DNA from: Sulfurovum sp. | Lineage (GTDB): Bacteria > Campylobacterota > Campylobacteria > Campylobacterales > Sulfurovaceae | Direction of reading: 5' to 3' | DNA: 60,898 bases | NCBI GenBank assembly: GCA_020721345.1 | Contig: DYMX01000005.1 | Location: forward strand, 1-60,898 | In this document: piece after piece, positions 8,079-15,903 of the stretch | Layout of the letters: the number at the start of each line of letters is the position of its first letter | How positions within the stretch are numbered: the stretch's first letter is position 1 | Made by a program: the position numbers and the translations under genes | The notes under the pieces: generated by a model | The model's input: the letters and a program-made list of their open reading frames with translations, nothing else | What the model was told of the DNA's origin: nothing | The model's database searches: none

Positions 8079-9887
8079 ATGTGTGGAATTGTAGGCTATA
8101 TAGGTCCCAAAGAAAAGAAAGAGATACTTCTAGACGGTCTGAAAGAACTTGAATATAGAGGCTACGATAGCGCCGGTATTGCGATTATTGAAAAGAAAAA
8201 ACTAAACAACTTCAAAGCTGTCGGGAAACTGGAAAATCTAGCAAATAAAACCAAAGATTATCACTCTAGCGGATTTGGAGTGGCAATAGGCCATACAAGA
8301 TGGGCAACACATGGAAAACCGACAGAATTAAATGCCCATCCGCATCTTGGCGAAAAAAGTTTTGTTGTGCATAATGGGATTATAGAAAATTACCAAGAGC
8401 TAAAACATAAATTACAAAAATCCGGAGTTACATTTGTAAGCCAAACGGACACGGAAACTATAGTGCATCTATTTGAGTACTATCAAAAACAAAATATGCA
8501 GGCTTTTGAAGCATTTAAAAAAACGGTTGACGAATTAGAAGGTGCTTACGCAACACTGCTTATAAGCGAAGTTGAACCTGATACGATATTTTTTGCAAAA
8601 AACGGCTCACCTATGCTTGTTGGTTTTGACGCTCAGGATATATATTTTGCTTCATCGGACACTCCGATAATCGGTAAAGCAAAAGAAGTTTACTATCTTG
8701 AAGACGGTGAATACGGCTATGCAAAAGACGGCGTCATTAGACTATATAATGAAAATGGCGAAAAAGCATTTACAAAACAGCCTCTATCAAAAGATAAAGC
8801 CTCTGCCCAAAAAGACGGATTTAGATTTTTTATGGAAAAAGAGATATATGAACAAAGCCGCGTAATGAGCGAAACTATGATGGGCAGAGTAAATGATGAC
8901 TCGATATACTTTGAAGAGCTTGATAGTGAATTTTTAAAAGATATAAGCGCTATAAAGATATGCGCGTGCGGGACAAGCTATCATTCTGCTTTGGCATCAA
9001 GCTATCTGTTTGAGAGACTAGCGCGCATTCCTTGCGTGGTAGAGATAGCGTCTGAATTTAGATACAAAGAGCCTTTGCTGGATAAAAATACGCTTTTTAT
9101 AACTATAAGCCAAAGCGGAGAAACAGCGGATACTTTAGAGGCTCTTAAAATGGCAAAGAGAGCCGGACTAAAAAGTCTTAGTATTTGCAATGTTGATAAC
9201 TCATCAATTGTGCGAGAAAGCGACAAAGCAATTCTCACAAGAGCAGGCATAGAAAAAGGGGTAGCGAGTACAAAAGCTTTTGCAACTCAAACAATGGTGC
9301 TTTGGATGTTGAGCGTTTATATGGCAAGCTTAAAAGGAACAATTTCACAAGATGTAGTTAAAGGCGAGATAGATGCAATGATACATACGCCAAAAGCGCT
9401 ACTTGTAAATGATGATCTTCATACAAAAATTCATAGACTTTCAAAAAGATATCTTCACGGTCACGGCTTTTTCTTTATCGGCAGAGATATCTTTTTCCCT
9501 CTTGCTCTTGAAGGAGCGTTGAAACTCAAAGAGATAAGTTATCTCCACGCAGAGGGCTACCCTGCAGGAGAAATGAAACATGGACCTATTGCTTTAGCCG
9601 ACAGTCATCTTTTTACAGTGGCTCTAATGCCGCGTACTATTCATTATGAAAAAATAAAAAGCAATGTAGAGGAGTTAAGCGCTAGAGATGCCACTATACT
9701 TGCCATCTCTCCACTGCCGTTTAATTTAGCAGATGATTTTGTCCAAACGCATTATGATTCACATCCGATGCTTGAGTTTTTTGAAATGATGGTTATAACA
9801 CAACTTTTAGCTCTTGAAATTTCTGTTAGACTTGGGAATGATGTGGATATGCCTAGAAACTTGGCAAAAAGTGTTACTGTAGAATAA
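8079..9887 (+). CDS. glmS: Glutamine-fructose-6-phosphate aminotransferase (isomerizing)
   Basis: A complete 602-residue GlmS, which makes glucosamine-6-phosphate from fructose-6-phosphate and glutamine, the first step to UDP-GlcNAc for peptidoglycan and LPS. It begins MCGIVGYIG, so Cys2 becomes the N-terminal nucleophile. The glutaminase domain has GHTRWATHGKP and NGIIENY (about residues 70-100). Two SIS sugar-isomerase domains follow (about 285-425 and 455-590) with CGTSYHSA and TISQSGETADT, and the C-terminus is MPRNLAKSVTVE. It starts 4 bp after the glnD remnant and probably still depends on a promoter upstream of that remnant. No glmS ribozyme is visible ahead of it. Confidence 0.97.
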   Translation: MCGIVGYIGPKEKKEILLDGLKELEYRGYDSAGIAIIEKKKLNNFKAVGKLENLANKTKDYHSSGFGVAIGHTRWATHGKPTELNAHPHLGEKSFVVHNGIIENYQELKHKLQKSGVTFVSQTDTETIVHLFEYYQKQNMQAFEAFKKTVDELEGAYATLLISEVEPDTIFFAKNGSPMLVGFDAQDIYFASSDTPIIGKAKEVYYLEDGEYGYAKDGVIRLYNENGEKAFTKQPLSKDKASAQKDGFRFFMEKEIYEQSRVMSETMMGRVNDDSIYFEELDSEFLKDISAIKICACGTSYHSALASSYLFERLARIPCVVEIASEFRYKEPLLDKNTLFITISQSGETADTLEALKMAKRAGLKSLSICNVDNSSIVRESDKAILTRAGIEKGVASTKAFATQTMVLWMLSVYMASLKGTISQDVVKGEIDAMIHTPKALLVNDDLHTKIHRLSKRYLHGHGFFFIGRDIFFPLALEGALKLKEISYLHAEGYPAGEMKHGPIALADSHLFTVALMPRTIHYEKIKSNVEELSARDATILAISPLPFNLADDFVQTHYDSHPMLEFFEMMVITQLLALEISVRLGNDVDMPRNLAKSVTVE

Positions 9888-9920
9888 GTAAACTGTTAAG
9901 ATTTGTGGATAAATATAATT

Positions 9921-9990
9921 AAAAAGAGCAACTAGTCGCGAGAACGGTCTGCTGAAGACCTAATTTTAGGCTTTGCCTAAAATTTGAGAG
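9921..9990 (+). repeat. Dispersed three-hairpin element, copy 2 (best preserved)
   Basis: It lies 34 bp after glmS, before the convergent small gene. Stem A is the near-palindrome CAACTAGTCGC at 9929-9939 (GCGACTAGTCGC in copy 4). Stem B is GGTCT-GCTGA-AGACC at 9947-9961. Stem C is AATTTTAGGC/GCCTAAAATT with a TTT loop (9962-9971 and 9975-9984). Copies 1 and 2 are in the same orientation and bracket the glnD'-glmS locus. The last stem may serve as a terminator for glmS, although no long U run follows. Confidence 0.8.
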
Positions 9991-10007
9991 TTAATCAAAT
10001 AATTGTA

Positions 10008-10268
10008 TTATTCCTCAAAATTCCTCATATCGGTAAATTCCGCTAGCAACTCTTCTATCTCATCATCGCTGAGCTCATCTCTTTTGATCTCTTCTAGGAT
10101 CGCAAAACACTCCGTTCTCATATCCCTAAGTTCTTCGAGATCTTCTTTATGCTCTTTGATGTCGCCACTATTTTCACTGATCTCTTCAAACAACTCATCT
10201 ATTGCCATTTCAAGATCAGGTATAATATCCTTTTCCAATAAATTATAAAGTTTGTCTTTTGAAGTCAT
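10008..10268 (-). CDS. Small acidic helical protein, unknown
   Basis: An 86-residue protein, very rich in Glu and Asp and predicted almost wholly helical, with heptad-like spacing around residues 20-65 (DELFEEISENSGDIKEHKE), so a short coiled coil is likely. I do not recognise a family. It starts at ATG 10268 behind an AAGGA site six bases upstream. The antisense frame is open too but is only a serine-rich mirror of this Glu/Asp-rich gene. It is transcribed alone, converging on glmS and diverging from lemA. Confidence 0.6.
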   Translation of the reverse strand: MTSKDKLYNLLEKDIIPDLEMAIDELFEEISENSGDIKEHKEDLEELRDMRTECFAILEEIKRDELSDDEIEELLAEFTDMRNFEE

Positions 10269-10340
10269 AATATTTCCTTGCTTATTTATTTAAAATTATA
10301 GCAGATAATTAAATTATTTATAACTCAGCAGAAAATAATG

Positions 10341-10346
10341 TATAAT
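10341..10346 (+). promoter_or_regulatory. Probable -10 box of the lemA operon
   Basis: TATAAT on the plus strand, 29 bp before the lemA ATG, followed by an AAAGGA ribosome site at 10365-10370. The spacing fits a leaderlike 5' UTR of about 25 nt. Confidence 0.5.
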
Positions 10347-10375
10347 GGCATATATAAATTTTTCAAAGGATCACT

Positions 10376-10966
10376 ATGAAAATAGCAGGAATTATAGGCG
10401 GTATATTACTTTTGATTATTGCCTTGGTTATATTGCCGAGAATAAACAATGTGCCGAAGCTTGATGAAAATGTCAATATGTATGCTTCGCAACTTGACAA
10501 TCAATACAAAAGAAGAAGCGACCTGATACCAAATCTAGTTGCAACCGTAAAAGGCTATGCATCACATGAAAAAGATGTGCTAACTCAAGTTACAGAAGCT
10601 AGGGCAAAAGTCGGTCAAATGACTTTGACACCAGAAGTTCTAAACAATCCGGAAGCTTTTAAAGCATACCAAAATGCACAAGACGGCTTGAGTTCTGCTC
10701 TTTCAAGGCTTATGATGGTTACTGAAAATTATCCAGAGCTAAAAGCAAATGAAAACTTTTTAAACCTTCAAGCGCAACTTGAAGGTACGGAAAATCGCAT
10801 AGCAGTTGCAAGAAAAGATTATATAGAAGCTGTAAAAGAATACAATCTTGAGCTTAGAACAGTTCCAGGCAAATGGGTAGCTGCTCTGCTTTATCCTGAG
10901 GCAAAGACTAAACAAAACTTTACGGCAACAGCTGCAGAGAGTGCTACTCCAAAAGTATCATTTTAA
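10376..10966 (+). CDS. lemA: LemA family protein
   Basis: A 196-residue protein with one N-terminal hydrophobic helix (about residues 3-21, IAGIIGGILLLIIALVILP), then a helical-bundle domain. The sequence NQYKRRSDLIPNLVATVKGYASHEKDVL is the LemA signature, and ENRIAVARKDYIEAVKEYN follows near residue 140. LemA proteins are anchored in the membrane with the bundle outside; their biochemical role is not settled. It starts a three-gene plus-strand cassette with two TPM-domain genes, 6 bp before the first. That LemA-TPM-TPM arrangement recurs in many bacteria and suggests a joint envelope function. Confidence 0.9.
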   Translation: MKIAGIIGGILLLIIALVILPRINNVPKLDENVNMYASQLDNQYKRRSDLIPNLVATVKGYASHEKDVLTQVTEARAKVGQMTLTPEVLNNPEAFKAYQNAQDGLSSALSRLMMVTENYPELKANENFLNLQAQLEGTENRIAVARKDYIEAVKEYNLELRTVPGKWVAALLYPEAKTKQNFTATAAESATPKVSF

Positions 10967-10972
10967 GGTCGC

Positions 10973-11833
10973 TTGATGAAACTACTTAAAAGCATCGTGC
11001 TATTGGTGCTTTTTGCTATTACAATATTATTTTCTGCTCCAAAATTTCCGGAACAAAATAATTCAAGAGTTGTTGATAATGCTGGACTTTTCAACGCATA
11101 CCAAAGAATTGATCTGGAGAAAAGATTAGCCGCACATGAAACAAATACATCAAATCAGGTTGTCGTTGTCACGCTAAACTCACTTGAGGGCTATGATATA
11201 GCCGACTATGGCTATCAACTCGGAAGACATTGGGGGATAGGTCAAAAAGATAAAAATAACGGCGTTTTACTCATAGTCGCTCCAAATGAGAGAAAAGTAC
11301 GCATAGAGGTTGGATATGGGCTAGAGGGAGTGTTGCCAGATGCAACGGCAAACTCTATCATACAATACGAGATCTTGCCGTTTTTTAAAACAGGAAACTA
11401 CTATGATGGTGTAAACAGCGGTATAAAGAGCATACTTGAAGCCATAAAGGGCGAATACAAACCTGCATCATCGGACAATAAAGATCTGCCGATGGGTCTT
11501 TTACTGTTTCCATTACTTTTTATCGCGCTTATGTTCATTGGCGCCATATCAAATGCGCAAGGCAGCAAGAAGAGAATAGTCCCAGCCGTTGTGTCTGGCG
11601 GCATTGCTGGAGTAGTAAGCTGGATGATGTTTTTCATACTAGGTCTTAGCGTATTTCTAACCATAGCAGTATTTTTACTTACACTGCTCGGCTCAAGTTC
11701 AAGTGGAAATGGAAGCAATTATTATTCAAGCGGCAGTGATTCAAGCAGTAGTGATTTTGGCGGTTTTAGCGGCGGTGGATTTAGCGGCGGAGGCGGAAGC
11801 TTTGGCGGCGGCGGAGCAAGTGGGAGTTGGTAA
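10973..11833 (+). CDS. TPM-domain (YgcG-type) secreted/membrane protein
   Basis: A 286-residue protein. Residues 1-21 form a signal peptide. Residues about 30-155 are a TPM domain: VVDNAGLFNAYQRIDLEKRL, NQVVVVTLNSLEGYDIADYG, GQKDKNNGVLLIVAPNERKVRIEVGYG and GVLPDATANSIIQ. Two hydrophobic helices follow (about 172-192 and 210-238). The tail is very rich in Gly and Ser (GGFSGGGFSGGGGSFGGGG), as in the YgcG/Rpf-like group. TPM domains have been linked to photosystem repair and acid-phosphatase activity in plants; the bacterial role is not known. It lies between lemA and a second TPM gene, which it overlaps by one base. Confidence 0.87.
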   Translation: MMKLLKSIVLLVLFAITILFSAPKFPEQNNSRVVDNAGLFNAYQRIDLEKRLAAHETNTSNQVVVVTLNSLEGYDIADYGYQLGRHWGIGQKDKNNGVLLIVAPNERKVRIEVGYGLEGVLPDATANSIIQYEILPFFKTGNYYDGVNSGIKSILEAIKGEYKPASSDNKDLPMGLLLFPLLFIALMFIGAISNAQGSKKRIVPAVVSGGIAGVVSWMMFFILGLSVFLTIAVFLLTLLGSSSSGNGSNYYSSGSDSSSSDFGGFSGGGFSGGGGSFGGGGASGSW

Positions 11834-12450
11834 TGAAAACATTAGATAAAACAATAAAACAAAATATAGAAAATGCGATCGCTAAAGTTGAGGAAAAAAG
11901 CTCTTGCGAACTTGTAGCAGTAATTACTAAAAAAAGCGGTAATTATAGATATTTTGCCCTTCTAGGTGCCAGCCTGATCTCATTGATCGTACCATTTTTT
12001 CTCATAATACAGCGTCCGTTCATTGATGCTCTGTTTGTCTATCGGATACAAGCTGTTGTTTTTGTTATTTTATTTTTACTGCTAAACATTGATAGCATTT
12101 TGATAATGCTTTTACCGAAAAGTATATTGCACAAACAAGCAAAATTAAAAGCATACGAAACATTCACTATACTTGGTTTGCAAAAAACAACCAATCACCA
12201 AGCAGTTATGATATATGTAAGCGTGTATGAGAGATATGTGCAGATACTAACTGATAGCGCGGTAAGCGGTAAGATAGACAACACTGTATGGCAAAATACT
12301 ATTGATAAGTTTACTATAAAAGTTAAAAATGCAGAGTTTGACAAAGGTTTTAGTGAGGCTATAGAGGAGATTGGTGAAAATTTAATCGAAAAATTTCCTA
12401 TACAAGAAAATGATAAAAACGAACTGCCAAATCATCTCATAGAGATATAA
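11833..12450 (+). CDS. Second TPM-domain membrane protein of the LemA cassette
   Basis: About 205 residues from ATG 11833, which overlaps the stop of the preceding TPM gene as TAATG; a TTG two codons upstream is less likely to be used. The pattern is half of a TPM domain (IENAIAKVEEKSSCELVAVITKK), then two membrane helices (about residues 40-58 and 70-95), then the rest of the domain (TNHQAVMIYVSVYERYVQILTDSAV). This split layout is common for the second TPM protein next to LemA. No signal peptide is visible. It ends the cassette and is followed at once by a REP-like hairpin. Confidence 0.8.
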   Translation: MKTLDKTIKQNIENAIAKVEEKSSCELVAVITKKSGNYRYFALLGASLISLIVPFFLIIQRPFIDALFVYRIQAVVFVILFLLLNIDSILIMLLPKSILHKQAKLKAYETFTILGLQKTTNHQAVMIYVSVYERYVQILTDSAVSGKIDNTVWQNTIDKFTIKVKNAEFDKGFSEAIEEIGENLIEKFPIQENDKNELPNHLIEI

Positions 12451-12477
12451 AGCTTAAATTGTTTTATTGGGCTTTAG

Positions 12478-12510
12478 TATGCATTCCCACTCAGGAGAGT
12501 GGGAACGAGG
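12478..12510 (+). repeat. REP-like hairpin
   Basis: TTCCCACTC (12484-12492), loop AGGA, GAGTGGGAA (12497-12505) form a perfect 9-bp stem, set in TATGCA...CGAGG flanks. The pattern GCATTCCCAC...GTGGGAACGAG is one I recall as a widespread REP-type repeat across distant bacteria, often linked to REP-associated transposases. It lies in the convergent space after the LemA cassette, so it may also stop transcription. Confidence 0.7.
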
Positions 12511-12524
12511 GATAGAAGGTGGAT

Positions 12525-12549
12525 TTACACAGTTTATTTTACACTCTCC
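12525..12549 (+). mobile_element. Possible insertion-sequence end remnant
   Basis: TTACACAGTT followed by TATTTTACACTCTCC. Nearly the same motif (TTACACAGTT then AGATTTACGCTCC) occurs inside the inverted-repeat element at 60709-60731. The wording resembles ends I associate with IS256-type elements, which is recall and not proof. It abuts the truncated small frame and the REP-like hairpin. Confidence 0.4.
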
Positions 12550-12625
12550 ACGCTCCCTACTTGTTTTAAAGCTTTCATAACCTAAATCAAAACTGTCTTT
12601 TAAGGTTTCTATATCAATTTTCATA

Positions 12626-13042
12626 TTACTTCTTTATTATAGAATTAAGAGGAGGTAAGGGTTTACCAGTAATAGTGCTTATTAGAGGTAAGGGTTTACC
12701 ATTTTCATAAGTAGTTTCACTCTTCAAAGTATCATCTTCATTATAAGATCTCTCTATGCCATTCTTTTTGCCATCTATATAGGTGGTTTCAATTTCCAAA
12801 ATGCTTGATCTAAAATAATTTTTCTCCTTACCATTCTTTTTGCCATCTTTATAAGTAGTTTTACTCATTAAAGCGCCTGATTCATAATATTTTTTTACAA
12901 TACCATTTACTTCATCATTAGATTTTTTCTCATATAAAATATCCTGCTTCAATTCAACTTCTGATTCAGTATAAATTTTTGGGTCAAAGATTTTACAACC
13001 AGTCATTCCTAAAATAATTAATACTAAAAATATTTTTTTCAT
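12626..13042 (-). CDS. Lipoprotein with MORN-like repeats
   Basis: A 138-residue protein. The N-terminus is a lipoprotein signal, MKKIFLVLIILGMTGC, with the lipobox ending at Cys16. About three repeats of roughly 22-24 residues follow, of the form NG..KYYESGAL..KTTYKDGKKNG, which are MORN-like/YwqK-type repeats. The repeats are still alike in DNA: the same 18 bases occur at 12759-12776 and 12831-12848, 72 bp apart, so they duplicated recently. Such proteins are often named antitoxins because some relatives sit beside toxins; nothing here proves that role. Its downstream neighbour on the same strand seems to have been cut off by repeat debris. Confidence 0.75.
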   Translation of the reverse strand: MKKIFLVLIILGMTGCKIFDPKIYTESEVELKQDILYEKKSNDEVNGIVKKYYESGALMSKTTYKDGKKNGKEKNYFRSSILEIETTYIDGKKNGIERSYNEDDTLKSETTYENGKPLPLISTITGKPLPPLNSIIKK

Positions 13043-13131
13043 TGGATTCCTATTGTTTTGAGAAAATTAAATTGAACAATTGTATCACAACTATAATCAT
13101 TGTTAATCTTTAAAAGAATATAAATAAGAAC

Positions 13132-13147
13132 TCCTGCAAGTGCAGGA
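13132..13147. repeat. Short hairpin downstream of mrp
   Basis: TCCTGCA-AG-TGCAGGA, a perfect 7-bp inverted repeat 30 bp beyond the mrp stop. In the minus direction it is followed by a moderately T-rich stretch (GTTCTTATTTATATTC), so it may be a weak terminator for thiC-mrp. The 2-nt gap means the real loop must open at least one more pair. Confidence 0.4.
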
Positions 13148-13176
13148 TTCTAAAATTGAGATGACCGCATTGTCAA

Positions 13177-14334
13177 TTAGTGGCAGCCGCATCCGCCGTC
13201 GCTGTTGCTTTGCTGTGAAGCCCCAGTACTGCATGCACTCACTCCCGGAGGAGTTGTCGGCTGGATAGCTGAATTATCCGCTCCGCCCTCTTCGTTTACT
13301 TTGTCTATAAACAATATAAGTTTATTTGCAGCTTCTTGGTATCTTTTTGCAGTTTCGCTGCTTGGCTTATGATAAACTATAGGCATACCCGTATCGCCGC
13401 CTATTCTGATAGCAGGCTCTATTGGGATCCTAACTGTCAGTTCAGTACCAAACTCTTTTGCTACTGCTTCGCTTGTACCCATACCAAATATATCTGATTC
13501 GGTTTCACAACTTGGACAGATAAATCCGCTCATATTTTCCACAACACCCGCTATCGGTATATGAAGTTTTTGGAACATATCAAGACTTCTTCTGCTATCA
13601 TCCAAACTTACCTCTTGCGGTGTAGTTACCGTGATCCCCGCAGTTACAGGAACGCTTTGAGCAAGGCTTAGCTGCGCATCGCCTGTGCCTGGCGGCATAT
13701 CAATTACTAGCACATCAAGCTCGCTCCATAATATATCTCTAAGGAATTGTTCTATTGCTTTCATGATCATAGACCCTCTCCAAATGAGCGACTGACCAGG
13801 CTCCATGAGTGAGCCCATACTCATAACTTCAACGCCGTAAGCTTTAAGAGGAGCAACTTTGTTACCCATGATTTCAGGCTTTTGATCTAGTAAGCCCATC
13901 ATTCTAGGAACATTCGGCCCATATATATCAGCATCAAGAAGTCCTACTTTTTTGCCTTGCATTGCCATAGCGATCGCAAGATTGACTGATGTTGTAGATT
14001 TGCCTACCCCTCCCTTGCCTGAACTTACCATTACAAAGTTTTTAACCTGAGGGACTAGATTTTTACCGCTCATAGAATTACTCATCTGCTTTGGAGCTTT
14101 AGGCTGATTTATAGTCGCAATGATCTCCGATGCGCCTATCTTGGCAAGTTCAACTTTTATATCATTGCTTATCTGTTCTTTGACCTCATCAGCGCTTGAT
14201 GTTATATCAACAACCACAGCTACCCTGTCCCCGACTATATCTATATCTTTTACAAAACCGAAAGTTACTATATCTTTTGTAAATCCCGGATATGTAACAT
14301 TTTTTAGAGCTTCTAAAACATTATCTTTTGTCAT
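13177..14334 (-). CDS. mrp: Mrp/ApbC family P-loop ATPase, Fe-S cluster carrier
   Basis: A 385-residue Mrp protein. Residues 1-75 are a MIP18/DUF59 domain. The ATPase domain holds the deviant Walker A GKGGVGKST (106-114), LLDADIYGPNVPRM and VIDMPPGTGDAQL. The cluster-binding pair is in GFICPSC. An extra tail after residue 350 is Cys-, Ser- and Gly-rich and ends CGCH, so it may bind metal too. Mrp proteins bind and pass on Fe-S clusters in the cytosol. It lies 19 bp downstream of thiC, whose product needs a 4Fe-4S cluster; C. jejuni and relatives also keep mrp near biosynthetic genes. Co-transcription with thiC is likely. Confidence 0.93.
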   Translation of the reverse strand: MTKDNVLEALKNVTYPGFTKDIVTFGFVKDIDIVGDRVAVVVDITSSADEVKEQISNDIKVELAKIGASEIIATINQPKAPKQMSNSMSGKNLVPQVKNFVMVSSGKGGVGKSTTSVNLAIAMAMQGKKVGLLDADIYGPNVPRMMGLLDQKPEIMGNKVAPLKAYGVEVMSMGSLMEPGQSLIWRGSMIMKAIEQFLRDILWSELDVLVIDMPPGTGDAQLSLAQSVPVTAGITVTTPQEVSLDDSRRSLDMFQKLHIPIAGVVENMSGFICPSCETESDIFGMGTSEAVAKEFGTELTVRIPIEPAIRIGGDTGMPIVYHKPSSETAKRYQEAANKLILFIDKVNEEGGADNSAIQPTTPPGVSACSTGASQQSNSDGGCGCH

Positions 14335-14353
14335 TTGTTTCCTTTTTATTTTA

Positions 14354-15730
<1,377 letters not shown>

Positions 15731-15753
15731 TTATACCTACAGAATCTTAAATT

Positions 15754-15759
15754 ATTATA
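15754..15759 (-). promoter_or_regulatory. Probable -10 box of thiC-mrp
   Basis: TATAAT on the minus strand, 48 bp before the thiC ATG. The leader would contain a small hairpin TGTAG-TTATAC-CTACA at about 15726-15741. The 197-bp thiC/ispDF divergent space is otherwise very A/T-rich. Confidence 0.45.
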
Positions 15760-15831
15760 AAATAATATATATTTTACAAAATATTTTTAAAAAAAGAGTT
15801 TTTTTATCTTATTTTTTTTATTTTTAATAAA

Positions 15832-15869
15832 ATTTGTCAAGTCTATATAAAGTTTGACAAATGTATAAT
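15832..15869 (+). promoter_or_regulatory. ispDF-regulator promoter with 9-bp inverted repeat
   Basis: ATTTGTCAA at 15832-15840 and TTGACAAAT at 15854-15862 are perfect inverted copies, 13 nt apart, so the arm centres are 22 bp (about two helix turns) apart. The right arm ends 1 nt before a TATAAT box at 15864-15869. A repressor or activator dimer bound here would cover the -35 region. Just downstream, TGTTACA at 15872-15878 fits the HP1021 box TGTT[TA]C[TA] as I recall it, which would allow control by the regulator encoded second in this operon. Confidence 0.55.
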
Positions 15870-15903
15870 TTTGTTACATTATTAGTTTATCAAGGATTGC
15901 TGT

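Larger units (their letters stand above)
12454..12624 (-). pseudogene. 56-codon open frame, probably a gene start cut off by repeat/IS debris
   Basis: The frame starts at ATG 12624, directly after the stop of the MORN lipoprotein gene, and reads MKIDIETLKDSFDLGYESFK before changing character. From about codon 23 onward it runs through a motif resembling an insertion-sequence end (12525-12549) and then a REP-like hairpin (12484-12505), which it reads as SHSPEWEC. The first 22 codons look like ordinary protein, the rest does not. I infer that a downstream gene of the lipoprotein was truncated. I do not recognise the family. It could still be translated as a short peptide. Confidence 0.45.

Noticed and set aside
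10003-10248. Serine-rich plus-strand frame opposite the small acidic gene
   Set aside because: Glu/Asp codons read backward give Ser/Leu; the minus-strand gene has an AAGGA site and a sensible helical protein, the plus frame does not.
12454-12624. Phage portal-protein start suggested by the first 22 residues
   Set aside because: The likeness is a vague memory over a very short stretch, and no other phage gene is in the window.
12752-12850. Direct repeats resembling a CRISPR unit
   Set aside because: The repeated 18 bases lie in frame inside the lipoprotein gene and encode MORN-like repeats; there are no regular spacers.
15854-15869. TTGACA and TATAAT read as a -35/-10 pair
   Set aside because: They are only 4 bp apart, where about 17 bp is needed. 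TTGACA is explained as an arm of the inverted repeat.
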